The notes beneath the pieces were generated by a model, which was not told the DNA's origin, searched no databases, and was given only the letters and a program-made list of their open reading frames with translations. 64,000 bases of DNA from CAWGHZ01 sp963775315 (GTDB taxonomy: Bacteria > Pseudomonadota > Alphaproteobacteria > MPNO01 > DASWLB01), in contig CAVZIN010000009.1 of NCBI GenBank assembly GCA_963775315.1, positions 434,001 to 498,000 on the forward strand. Reading direction: 5' to 3'. Positions 8,466 through 16,368 of this stretch are shown here, one piece after another (the stretch's first letter is position 1; the number at the start of each line of letters is the position of its first letter). The position numbers were made by a program, and so were the translations under genes.

Positions 8466-9569
8466 TCAGCGCCGTGCGGACTGCGCCGGCGCCGGATCGG
8501 CCGCGTTGTCGAGCCGGCGCTGCATCCACAGGAAGTCGCTGCGCCGCGCCCAGTGGCGCATCAGCTTCGCGACCGTCTCCGCATCGATCCGGTCGTAGAG
8601 ATCAAGCGCCGCGGCGATTTCGCCCCCGGTGACCGCGCGGGGTCGCTGGCGCGCGCCGCGCGTCGCCTCGAGGATGGCGGCGAGATCGTCGCGCGTCATC
8701 CCTATCGACTTGGCGCAGACGGCGAGCAACTCGCCGCCCGTCTCGAACAGGAAGCGGAGAAGCCGTACCGGCGCGATGCCGGTGAGCTGCGCGAACAGCG
8801 CCCCGAACAGCCCGGTCTCGCTCGTGGCGAGCAGCGGCGCCAGCATATCGGGCCCGGCGAGACCGGCGGCCACGAGCCTGCCGGCGAGCGCCGCCGACGC
8901 GTCGTCCGCATCGGCCGCGGCGATCGCCTCGAGCGTGGCGGTCTCGATCGTCTCCTCGCGCGCGCCAGGCGCGGTGCCTTCATCGGGCCCCAGCGCGCCG
9001 CGCAGCATGACGGCGATTGCCCAGTACAGCGCGGCCCGGGTCGCGGGCGCGAGCTCGGACGGCGAAAGGACCGGGTTGCCATAGGCATCGCGCCGCTTCG
9101 CCTGCGCGACCAGGAAGGCGGTCAGCGCCTGGCGCACCTCGGGATCGGCGCGCGAGAGAATGGCGGCGACGGGGTCGGTTGCCCCCTTGGCCGCAGCGCG
9201 ACCCCGATCGGGCCCGGCCGCGCCGAGATGGAATTCGAGCAGACGGTGGTACGCCGCCTCGATCAGCGCGGTCTCGGCCAGCACGCCGGCGCGGCGGAGC
9301 GGCACCAGCGCGGCGTCGGAGCCGAGCCCGGCGAGCGCGGCACGCTCGCGCGCGGTCCAGCCCCGGCCGGGCACGATCCGCGCGCGCAGATCGTCGGCCA
9401 GCCGGTCGACCAGCGCGCGCAGCATGCCGGTGATCAGCGAGCGGTCGGAATCCGGCAGGAGGCCGCGCGGCGTGCCATGCAGCTCGGCCGCCAGCGCCGC
9501 CAACCGCTCGTCGCGCTGAGCGGACTTTGCGCGCGCCATCTCGAGCAAGGATGTTGCCTCGTCCACCAC
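8466..9569 (-). CDS. DUF2336-like helical protein, predicted sigma-54/PrsR-regulated
   Basis: The product has 367 residues, is largely alpha-helical and Ala/Arg/Leu-rich, and has no signal peptide or membrane segment. The C-terminal pattern (RLLRFLFETGGELLAVCAKSIG, then LDLYDRIDAETVAKLMRHW) resembles the C-terminal part of DUF2336 proteins common in Rhodospirillales, a resemblance judged by eye only. The start shown is GTG; an ATG ten codons later (9539) is an alternative, and neither has a strong ribosome binding site. A near-consensus sigma-54 promoter and a repeat shared with the PrsK/PrsR locus lie upstream, so control by PrsR is likely. Function is unknown. Confidence 0.75.
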   Translation of the reverse strand: MVDEATSLLEMARAKSAQRDERLAALAAELHGTPRGLLPDSDRSLITGMLRALVDRLADDLRARIVPGRGWTARERAALAGLGSDAALVPLRRAGVLAETALIEAAYHRLLEFHLGAAGPDRGRAAAKGATDPVAAILSRADPEVRQALTAFLVAQAKRRDAYGNPVLSPSELAPATRAALYWAIAVMLRGALGPDEGTAPGAREETIETATLEAIAAADADDASAALAGRLVAAGLAGPDMLAPLLATSETGLFGALFAQLTGIAPVRLLRFLFETGGELLAVCAKSIGMTRDDLAAILEATRGARQRPRAVTGGEIAAALDLYDRIDAETVAKLMRHWARRSDFLWMQRRLDNAADPAPAQSARR

Positions 9570-9684
9570 GTCCGGGGGTCCGCCCGGCCTCCCTTCTCAA
9601 CCGCCGCCCCGCGCACGCCGACGCACGGCGCCAGCACGCGGACGCCACCCGTCTGGGCGGCGGTGTGGGTTTTGCCGGTACACT

Positions 9685-9701
9685 TGCAAGAATCATGCCG
9701 G
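9685..9701 (-). promoter_or_regulatory. Sigma-54 (RpoN) promoter for the DUF2336-like gene
   Basis: Read on the minus strand the sequence is CCGGCATGATTCTTGCA, with the invariant GG and GC spaced by ten bases and a close match to the TGGCAC-N5-TTGCA consensus. Transcription would start near 9674, about 105 bases before the proposed start codon. It lies in the 251 bp gap 9570-9820, which holds no gene. Confidence 0.75.
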
Positions 9702-9763
9702 AATCGCAAATCAATGCGATTCCAGTCACTTGTAGGAGGGGGGTACCCAGTCGCGGCGCCGGA

Positions 9764-9781
9764 TGTAAAATATTCCGACGC
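9764..9781. promoter_or_regulatory. Candidate PrsR-binding box upstream of the DUF2336-like gene
   Basis: The sequence TGTAAAATATTCCGACGC matches TGTAAAAAATTCCGACAC at 28011 and TGTCAAATATCCCGACAA at 28043, both upstream of the PrsK/PrsR locus. Its near edge lies 65 bases from the GG of the sigma-54 promoter at 9685-9701. The box at 28011 lies 67 bases from its own sigma-54 candidate. An AT-rich box like this stands out in the GC-rich background. Confidence 0.6.
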
Positions 9782-9820
9782 CGATTATGGTTAACGGCGG
9801 TTTTTCAGACGAAGAAAATT

Positions 9821-10894
9821 CTATTCGGCGGCGTTCCGCTTCTTCTGGAAGTGCGGAATGACCTTCTCGCCGAACAGACGCATAGACGGCGCCGCATCCT
9901 CGTAAGAGATCGTGTTGAAGTTGACTTGCAGCGACGCGACGTCGAACCCGCCGACTGCTGCGTCGTACTCCGCGATTCCTTCGATCAGCTCTTCCGGCGT
10001 GCCGACCAGGGCCGAGCGCGATTCGACCTGGGACTCGAACGTCTCCTGCGCCAGCCGCTCGACGATCTTGTCGTAGCCGGGATAGTTCGACATCGACGCG
10101 CCCTGCGTCCAGGCGCGGCAGGCATCGACGATCGATTTAAGGTAGCGGTTCAGCGGATCTCGCGCGATGCGGAACGCGGTGTCGCGATCCTGGTGGCACA
10201 ACATGTGGAAGGCGAGCATCACCTTGCCATTGCCGTGGTGGCCCGCGCGCTTCCACGCGTCGCGATAGACGTTCAGCAGCTCGGCCATGCGCGTGGTGGT
10301 GAGCGGGATCGCCATCATGTAATTGCCCGCCTTGCCCGCCTTGGCGAACGAGTTGGTGGTGTTCAGCGCGGCCGTCCAGAGCGGCGGCCGCGGCTTCTGC
10401 GTCGGGCGCGGCAGCGAGGTGACGTTCTTGAACGAGTGGAAGCGCCCCTGGCAGGTGACGTTCTCTTCCTCCAGCAGGCGGCGGACCTGCTCGATGCCCT
10501 CGTCGAATCGCGCCACCGAATCGTCGAGCGACACGCCGAACGCGTCGAACTCGTGCGGCAGGAAGGCGCGCGCGACGCCGAGCTCGAGCCGTCCGCCCGA
10601 GATCGCGTCGAGCATGCCGGCCTCGCCCGCGAGCTTGAGCGGGTTATTGAAGGCGGGCAGCACCGCGCCGGTGATCATCCGCGCCTTCTTGGTGCGCGCG
10701 GCGGCGGCGGTTAGGAACAGCATCGGGTTGGGCGAGTAGCCGCCATAGGCGGTGAAGTAATGCTCGACCGTGCGGACATGGGTGTAGCCGTACGGGTCGA
10801 TCAGCTCGCACAGCCGCATGCACTCGTCGAAGTAGAGCTCGGCCGACTTTTCCCGAGGACCGACGTCGGGGAAGAACTGAACACCGAATTCCAT
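9821..10894 (-). CDS. LLM class (luciferase-like) flavin-dependent monooxygenase
   Basis: The ATG at 10894 gives 357 residues starting MEFGVQFFPDVGP. The luciferase-like TIM-barrel signatures are present: VRTVEHYFTAYGGYSPNPM near residues 50-68, RTKKARMITGAVLPAFNNPL near 80-100, and GGRLELGVARAFLPHEFDAFG near 120-140. Such enzymes use reduced FMN from a partner reductase to oxygenate organic substrates. A longer frame to 11236 crosses the divergent MarR gene and is rejected. It is transcribed away from that regulator across a 173 bp shared control region, so it is probably the regulator's target. The substrate is unknown. Confidence 0.9.
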   Translation of the reverse strand: MEFGVQFFPDVGPREKSAELYFDECMRLCELIDPYGYTHVRTVEHYFTAYGGYSPNPMLFLTAAAARTKKARMITGAVLPAFNNPLKLAGEAGMLDAISGGRLELGVARAFLPHEFDAFGVSLDDSVARFDEGIEQVRRLLEEENVTCQGRFHSFKNVTSLPRPTQKPRPPLWTAALNTTNSFAKAGKAGNYMMAIPLTTTRMAELLNVYRDAWKRAGHHGNGKVMLAFHMLCHQDRDTAFRIARDPLNRYLKSIVDACRAWTQGASMSNYPGYDKIVERLAQETFESQVESRSALVGTPEELIEGIAEYDAAVGGFDVASLQVNFNTISYEDAAPSMRLFGEKVIPHFQKKRNAAE

Positions 10895-11014
10895 GGCGCT
10901 GCCCTGCGTTTTGCCTGCGTTGGCCGGCGCAATGCGCCGGAAGGTGGCGCGAAAGCCGGTCCCGCCAGAGGCGGTCGGCCGATCGCTGTTGCCTGGACGA
11001 AGCTTAGGCGATAG

Positions 11015-11036
11015 ATTCGTCCGTGTACAGACGAAT
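11015..11036. promoter_or_regulatory. Palindromic operator between the LLM gene and the MarR gene
   Basis: A 22 bp inverted repeat, ATTCGTC-N8-GACGAAT with centre CGTGTACA, lies 32 bp before the MarR start and about 120 bp before the LLM start. MarR proteins bind such short dyads in divergent promoters, so this is the likely site of autoregulation and control of the monooxygenase. Confidence 0.65.
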
Positions 11037-11067
11037 ATGTAATCAACCTCGCCGGAACGGGCAAGAG

Positions 11068-11562
11068 ATGGACGACGACCGGCCAGCGCCGGAGACCGCA
11101 CAGGCACCGGCGGAGGGCGCCGGCGGGCGGGCGGAGGCGATGGCGCTCGACTGGGTGCCGGGCCACCTGCTGCGCCGCTGCCAGCAGCGTGCGGTCGACC
11201 TGTTCGTCGAGGCGTGCGGCGCCGAGGGGCCGACACCGCGCCAGTTCGCGCTGCTGCTGTGCCTCGCCCAGAACCCGGGGATCAGCCAGACGGCGCTGGT
11301 CGCGCGTTCGGGCATCGACCGGTCGACGCTCGCCGAGATGCTGCGCCGGATGATCGGCCGCGGCCTCGCCGCGCGCGAGCGCGCCCCGGGCGACGCCCGC
11401 TCCTACCGCGTGACCATCACCCCGGCCGGCCGCGCGATGCTGGAGCGCGCCATCCCGCGCGTCGCCGCCGCCCAGGCGCGCATCCTGGCGCCGATCCCGG
11501 CCGACCAGCGCCCGGCGATGCTCGCCCTGCTCCGCCTGATCGCCGATTTGCCGGGGGCGTAG
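11068..11562 (+). CDS. MarR family transcriptional regulator
   Basis: The product is a 164-residue winged-helix regulator. The ATG at 11068 follows GGCAAGAG. The core helix-turn-helix reads NPGISQTALVARSGIDRSTLAEMLRRM (about residues 70-96), followed by the wing RERAPGDARSYRVTITPAGRAM, the classic MarR DxRxxxxxLTxxG segment. It is divergent from the LLM monooxygenase, with a palindrome between them, which suggests a ligand-responsive repressor of that gene. The ligand is not predictable. Confidence 0.92.
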   Translation: MDDDRPAPETAQAPAEGAGGRAEAMALDWVPGHLLRRCQQRAVDLFVEACGAEGPTPRQFALLLCLAQNPGISQTALVARSGIDRSTLAEMLRRMIGRGLAARERAPGDARSYRVTITPAGRAMLERAIPRVAAAQARILAPIPADQRPAMLALLRLIADLPGA

Positions 11563-11596
11563 CCCGCCAGGGCAGAGCGTAGCGGCCGCGGCGCCT

Positions 11597-11932
11597 TCAG
11601 CGCTGCAGCTCGGACAGGATGACCGCAAGTACCCCATCGAGGTTGGTCAGAACGTCATTGTTCCAGAAACGAATGACGCGATAGCCCTCGGATTCGAGCC
11701 GGGCGGTGCGCGCTGCATCGGACGCACTGTCGGCGTGCTGGCCGCCGTCGAGCTCGATTACGAGCCGCCGCGCCTCGCACAGGAAGTCGACCACGTAGGG
11801 ACCGATCGGGCTCTGGCGTCGAAACTTCTGGCCGACAAGCTGGCCGTTGCGGAGGCGGCCCCACAGGACGCGTTCCGCATCCGTCATGCGGCGACGGAGC
11901 GCGCGGGCGACCTGAATGTTCTTCCCGGCCAC
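11597..11932 (-). CDS. DUF559 (Vsr-like fold) endonuclease domain protein
   Basis: A 111-residue DUF559 protein related to very-short-patch-repair endonucleases. Motifs are ALRRRMTDAERVLWGRLRNGQ, GQKFRRQSPIGPYVVDFLC with the catalytic-type aspartate, VIELDGGQHAD, and GYRVIRFWNNDVL. A GTG at 11932 is chosen because it places the first motif at the usual distance from the N-terminus and follows GGGGAAGG. In-frame ATGs at 11986 and 12004 would add residues encoded by the extragenic repeat at 11942-11976. Members are often solitary; the biological role is not established. Confidence 0.82.
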   Translation of the reverse strand: MAGKNIQVARALRRRMTDAERVLWGRLRNGQLVGQKFRRQSPIGPYVVDFLCEARRLVIELDGGQHADSASDAARTARLESEGYRVIRFWNNDVLTNLDGVLAVILSELQR

Positions 11933-11941
11933 CGTTGCCTT

Positions 11942-12102
11942 CCCCTCACCCTGTCCCTCTCCCGCCGGGAGAGGGAACGCCGTCATGATGGTCCTTTGAT
12001 GCATTCGCGCACCTGAACCGTGCGTGCGTCGCGGCGTGGAACGATTCGCAGTGGGCGAGCTTCAGGGTCCCTCTCCCGGCGGGAGAGGGACAGGGTGAGG
12101 GG
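11942..12102. repeat. Pair of inverted extragenic palindromes (repeat family A, copies 3 and 4)
   Basis: Copies at 11942-11976 and 12065-12102 share the core CCCTCTCCCGCCGGGAGAGGG (or CGG in the loop) and the outer CACCCTGTC arm with the pair at 2787-2925. They again stand in inverted orientation about 90 bp apart. The first copy supplies the region just upstream of, and probably the ribosome binding site for, the DUF559 gene. Confidence 0.8.
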
Positions 12103-12123
12103 TTGGCTCGACCGCGAGACGCG

Positions 12124-12963
12124 CTACAGCCGGATTTCGCCGAGATAACGGCTGGTGGTGAGCTCGATCTCGAGCGATTTCGAGGCGAACCCCTCCGCCG
12201 CGATGGCGACGGTGTAGGCGCCCGAATCCTCCGGCAGCCGGTCGAACTTGAAGTCGCCGTAATTGTCGGTGGTCGCCTCGGCAACGGTCTTGCCGTCCTT
12301 GGCGAGCGTGACCTTCGCGCCCTCGGCGCAATCGACCACGCCGTTCGCCTCCTTCGACACGCTGCCGCCGATGAACGCGGTCTCGTAGCGCCAGAGGTTG
12401 CGGTAATAGACCCGCGGGCGGGTACCGAGCTCCGGCTTCATCACCTCGAGCTTCTGCTCGGCGGCGAGGCGCGCCATCGCATCGTCCTCGACCTTGATCG
12501 CCTTGATCGCGCCGGTCGGGCAGGATTGCTGGCCGCGCGTCTGCTTCCACCCCTGGTCGAGGAGGTGCGCGTCGAACGGCCAGGCCTGCGGAATGCCCAG
12601 CTCGTCGTTCCACCAGATCGCGCCGTAGGGGCAGGCGTCGACGAGCTGCCTCTGCCCCTTCGACTTGACCGGGTCGATGATGACGATGCCGTCCGGCCGC
12701 TTGGTGATGGCGCCGTCCTTCGCCGCCGCGATGCAGGGCGCGTTGTCGCAATGGTTGCAGGTGGTGGGCACGTAGGCGATGTCCATCATCGGACACTGCC
12801 CGCGCTCCTTCTGCTTGATGTCGATCCAGCGATGGCCGTGCTTGGGCATCGGCGCGGTGTAGCCGGGAAATTCGTTCCCGACATATTCGTCCATCGTGGC
12901 CAGCGTGCAGTTGTTGCAGTTGGTGCACTCGGCCACGTCGACGATCAGGTTCCACTTGGACAT
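12124..12963 (-). CDS. Iron-sulfur (beta) subunit of a pyrogallol-phloroglucinol transhydroxylase-like enzyme
   Basis: The 279-residue electron-transfer subunit pairs with the molybdenum subunit encoded upstream on the same strand. A ferredoxin-like domain carries C13-x2-C16-x2-C19, C69-x2-C72-x4-C77, C111 and C148, enough for two 4Fe-4S clusters. The C-terminal 80 residues form a transthyretin/Cna-B-like beta domain (AKVTLAKDGKTVAEATTDNYGDFKFD). This layout matches the beta subunit of Pelobacter transhydroxylase as I recall it. The position of the CTMC motif in that protein reads W128-P-F-D131 here, and residue 23 is Thr rather than Cys. One cluster therefore appears to be lost. There is no Tat signal, so a cytoplasmic location is likely. 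Confidence 0.85.
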   Translation of the reverse strand: MSKWNLIVDVAECTNCNNCTLATMDEYVGNEFPGYTAPMPKHGHRWIDIKQKERGQCPMMDIAYVPTTCNHCDNAPCIAAAKDGAITKRPDGIVIIDPVKSKGQRQLVDACPYGAIWWNDELGIPQAWPFDAHLLDQGWKQTRGQQSCPTGAIKAIKVEDDAMARLAAEQKLEVMKPELGTRPRVYYRNLWRYETAFIGGSVSKEANGVVDCAEGAKVTLAKDGKTVAEATTDNYGDFKFDRLPEDSGAYTVAIAAEGFASKSLEIELTTSRYLGEIRL

Positions 12964-12977
12964 TCGATTTTTCCTAG

Positions 12978-13066
12978 GTCGTCATGGCCGGGCTTGTCCC
13001 GGCCTTGCATGGGCAACGTCGCGTTCCGTGATCCCGTAGATGCCCGGGACAAGCCCGGGCATGACG
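12978..13066. repeat. Inverted pair of extragenic repeats (family B) between the two transhydroxylase genes
   Basis: GTCATGGCCGGGCTTGTCCC (12981-13000) faces GGGACAAGCCCGGGCATGAC (13046-13065), forming a long imperfect hairpin with an intervening spacer. The gap 12964-13108 between alpha and beta genes is mostly this element. It could act as an mRNA-stabilising or attenuating structure setting the subunit ratio, but that is inference. Confidence 0.75.
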
Positions 13067-13108
13067 GGGATGGGTTGGACACGGCGCGCCATGAGGTTAG
13101 AGATCGCC

Positions 13109-16100
13109 CTACTCCGCCGGCACCGGTTCGCGGTCGTGCACCGGCGGGCGCTCGGCCGCGCGGGCCTTGCCGCCGAGCTCCGTCGACCCGTCCCACGGCT
13201 CGATCTGCACCAGCGCGTTCGAGCCGGCGATGGCGTGCACCTTCTTGATCTGCGAGCGCGACGGGGTGAGCTGGTTGAGGCAGCCGCCCCGATCGACCGA
13301 GTAGCCGGGCTCGCCCAGCGGGTCGTAGACGGCCGAGGATTCGTAGCCGTGGCACACGCCGCGCGGCAGGCGCTGGGTCGGCAAGGCGGCGCAGACCACC
13401 GCGCCGCGGTCGTTGAACACCTTGACCAGATCGTGCCGCTTGATGCCGCGCTCGGTGGCATCCTGCGGGTTCATCCGGATGATCCAGTAGTAGTACCCAT
13501 CGACCAGGACGCGATGGTCCTCGATGTTGTTGATGAAGGCGTCCTTGCCGTCGCCCTGGGTGTGGAACGAGTAGCGCGAGTGCGGCGTCAGCATCTGGAG
13601 CGGGTACTTCGAGAACAGCTCGCCCGAATGGCGCCCTTCCCAGGACGGCACGTACTTGACGATAGGTGGGCGCTCCTCGTCGGGGAATCGCTTGAGCGAC
13701 GAGCACTCGAACTCCAGCTTGCCCGACTGGGTCTGCAGCCCCTCGAGATAGGTGCCGGCATAGTCGGACGGCAGCGGGTGCGGCTCGGGCACGTCCTTCT
13801 TGCGCCCTTCCCAGAACCAGCGGAACGACACCGGCGCGCGCAGCTTCTCCTTCTCCGCCGGCACGACGTAGTAGCCCCGCTTGCGGAACTTGCGCCACGA
13901 GATGACCTGCGGCAGGTCCGACGCGTCGAACATGCGCTTCACCCAGTCGATCTCGTTCATGCCCTCGGAGAAATAGGCCGAGAGGTTCAGCCGCTTGCAG
14001 ATCTCGTTGAAGATCCAATAGTCGGACTGCGACTCGCCGAGCGGGTCGATCGCCTTCGCCTGCATGATGACGACGCGATGGTTGAGCTGCATCTGGCCGT
14101 GATGGCCATAGCCGCCGAGCGCCGCCCATTCCGAAATGTCCGGCCGCTCGAAATTGGTGCAGGCCGGCAGGATGACGTCGGCGAACTTCGCCTCGCCCTC
14201 GTCCCAGATCGACTGGTTGACCACGAATTCCAGGTTCGGGGAGCGGTACATCTTCACGTGGCGGTTGGTTTCGCCCATCGTGCCGATGATCGAGCCGCCG
14301 TACTTGTACAGCATCTTCACCGGCGAATGGCCGGGCGCCGGGTAGGTGATCTTTGCGAACTGGTGCTCGATCGACTTGCCGACCCAGGGATAGCCCTCGG
14401 CCTTGCCCTCGAGGATCGCCTCGGGGAGCTGCAGGCGCGGGATGCGCTGGTAGGGCGTGTTGATGGTGGGAAGCTGCGGCATGCGCTGGTAGAGCTCGAC
14501 CGGCAGCGAGGTGCCTTCGATCGCGCCCGACATGCCGCCGTCGGCGTAGCCCGGGAAGTAGAAGTTGAAGTCGATGGGCGTGCCCCACTGCAAATTGCCC
14601 ATGTTGACGCCCGGCTTGCCGAGCCCCTGCATGGCGATCAGGCAGACCATCACACGCGCCCACTGGATGCCGGTCTGGTTGCGGCACGCGCCGCCATGGC
14701 CGTTGCCCCAGCCGCCGGGCGCGAGGTAGGTGCGCTTCGACGCCCATTCGCGGGCGAGCGCCCGCACGTCCCGCGCCGGCACGCCGGTCTCGGCCTCCTG
14801 CCACTCGGGCGTCTTGGGCGTGCCGTCCTCCTCCCCGAGAATGTAGGCCTTCCACTTGTCGAACCCGATGGAGTGCGTCTCGACGTAGTCCTTGTCGTAA
14901 AGGTTCTCGGTGATCCAGACGTAGGCGATCGCCATCGCCATGGCCGGCGAGGTGGTCGGGCGCGGCGCGAACCACTTGCCGCCGAGGAACGCCGCCGAGT
15001 TGTTGAAGTACGGGTCGACGTGGACCACCTTGATCGGCAGGTCTTTGAGCCACTGGCGCCGGACCGTGCCCTCCTGCGCGCCGTAGCTGCCCGAGGTCGC
15101 CTCGGGGTCGGCCGACCAGAACACCACCATGTCGCAGTTCTGCAGGCAGTCCTCGACCGTGCCGTAGGTCTCCGACTGGCCGACGCGCAGCGAGTAGCCC
15201 CAATGGTGGACCGCTCCCCAGTACCAGCCTTCCCAGGAGTCGGGGTTGTGGTGCACCTCGGTGTGGCCGACCGCGTTCATGAACCGATAGTTGGCCGACA
15301 GGTAGTAGCCGATGTTGCCCCAGGTGTGGTGCGAGCCGTGCGACGAGGCCATCGCCCCCGGCCCGTGCTCGCGCTTCACCCGCTTGATCTCGTTCGCGAC
15401 GATGTCGAGCGCCTCGTCCCACGAGATGCGCTCGTAGCCCGAGACGCCGCGGTTCTGCGGGTTGCGCTCGCCGTTCGGGTCGAAATCGACCCGCTTCATC
15501 GGGTGCAGCAGCCGGTTCGGCGCGTAGATGATCGACTTCGCGTTCTGGCCGTGCGGCGCGATCGTGGTCTTGCGCGGCGGGGTGAATTTCTTGCCGCGCG
15601 CCTCGATGGTCCAGGACGCGGCGTCGTCGTCGGCGAGGTCGATCGGCGTCATGCGCACGATCTTGCCGTCCTTCACGTAGACGAAGACCGGCCCGCCATT
15701 GGTCATGTTGCAGGTGCGCAGCGAGCCGTCCGGCATCCTGGTGCCGTACTCCCAGTGCACGTTCTGGGTCATCATTACCGTCTGGGCGAACCAGTTGGAA
15801 TATTTCTCGTCGCCCTCGATCTTGATCATGAACTCCTTGAGGGCGTTGATCTGCTCCAGCCAGTCGATCGGCGGCATCAGGAGGTGCGCGGCGAGCTTTG
15901 CGGTCTTGAACGACAGAACCGCCTGGGCGTCCTTCCGGATGCCGGCGCCGGTCAGCACCTTTCCGTCGCGGAATTCGTACCAGCGCCCCACGGAGTCGTC
16001 GTAGGTCTTGAGCTGGGCCGTGAAGTTCATCTCGCGCAGCCGCGCGCGGAACTTGGGCGAGCGCCACGCGGTTGCGCGCAGCAGCCAGGCGAGGCCGTAG

Positions 16101-16129
16101 AGGATGGCCGAGAAACGGAATTCGTGCAT
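13109..16129 (-). CDS. Molybdenum (alpha) subunit of a pyrogallol-phloroglucinol transhydroxylase-like enzyme with an N-terminal extension
   Basis: A 1006-residue DMSO-reductase-superfamily protein; the ATG at 16129 follows GGGAGGCGCCC. From about residue 120 it reads like the large subunit of Pelobacter acidigallici transhydroxylase, with near-identical blocks (CNMTNGGPVFVYVKDGKI, FTPPRKT, MKRVDFDPNGERNPQ, YERISWDEA). The active-site D297-S298-W299 in HNPDSWEG, the H267-H268 pair in SHHTWG and the FYFPGYADGG segment are retained; Ser is the molybdenum ligand in the known enzyme. Residues 1-120 are extra and resemble an SCP2-type lipid-binding fold (WYEFRDGKVLTGAG, then VLSFKTAKLAAHLL). No Tat signal is seen. 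The substrate is probably a polyhydroxylated aromatic but is not proven. Confidence 0.88.
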   Translation of the reverse strand: MHEFRFSAILYGLAWLLRATAWRSPKFRARLREMNFTAQLKTYDDSVGRWYEFRDGKVLTGAGIRKDAQAVLSFKTAKLAAHLLMPPIDWLEQINALKEFMIKIEGDEKYSNWFAQTVMMTQNVHWEYGTRMPDGSLRTCNMTNGGPVFVYVKDGKIVRMTPIDLADDDAASWTIEARGKKFTPPRKTTIAPHGQNAKSIIYAPNRLLHPMKRVDFDPNGERNPQNRGVSGYERISWDEALDIVANEIKRVKREHGPGAMASSHGSHHTWGNIGYYLSANYRFMNAVGHTEVHHNPDSWEGWYWGAVHHWGYSLRVGQSETYGTVEDCLQNCDMVVFWSADPEATSGSYGAQEGTVRRQWLKDLPIKVVHVDPYFNNSAAFLGGKWFAPRPTTSPAMAMAIAYVWITENLYDKDYVETHSIGFDKWKAYILGEEDGTPKTPEWQEAETGVPARDVRALAREWASKRTYLAPGGWGNGHGGACRNQTGIQWARVMVCLIAMQGLGKPGVNMGNLQWGTPIDFNFYFPGYADGGMSGAIEGTSLPVELYQRMPQLPTINTPYQRIPRLQLPEAILEGKAEGYPWVGKSIEHQFAKITYPAPGHSPVKMLYKYGGSIIGTMGETNRHVKMYRSPNLEFVVNQSIWDEGEAKFADVILPACTNFERPDISEWAALGGYGHHGQMQLNHRVVIMQAKAIDPLGESQSDYWIFNEICKRLNLSAYFSEGMNEIDWVKRMFDASDLPQVISWRKFRKRGYYVVPAEKEKLRAPVSFRWFWEGRKKDVPEPHPLPSDYAGTYLEGLQTQSGKLEFECSSLKRFPDEERPPIVKYVPSWEGRHSGELFSKYPLQMLTPHSRYSFHTQGDGKDAFINNIEDHRVLVDGYYYWIIRMNPQDATERGIKRHDLVKVFNDRGAVVCAALPTQRLPRGVCHGYESSAVYDPLGEPGYSVDRGGCLNQLTPSRSQIKKVHAIAGSNALVQIEPWDGSTELGGKARAAERPPVHDREPVPAE

Positions 16130-16368
16130 GGGCGCCTCCCGCTCCGCGAGCCCGTAACCGGCCGCCGCGAGCGATGCGTTCGTGGAATGTGCGCGACTAT
16201 AGCGGCGCCCCCAAGGACCCACAACCCGCGCGCCCTGCCCCTTCGGCCTGTGACCAATCGGAGGCCCCGGCGTCTTGAGGCTGCCAAGCGGCGGGACCGA
16301 TCCGACATAGTGGGCGGAGAGTGAAGCGGAGACGACGGCCCGGCGGTCGGGCCGCACCGGAGCATGCC

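Noticed and set aside
12945..16067. Open frame of over 1000 codons on the same strand as the transhydroxylase alpha gene
   Set aside because: Its translation is low-complexity Arg/Ala-rich text, whereas the other frame encodes a recognisable enzyme.
13040..16324. Plus-strand frame of 1094 codons opposite the transhydroxylase
   Set aside because: Antisense shadow; no motif and no ribosome site.
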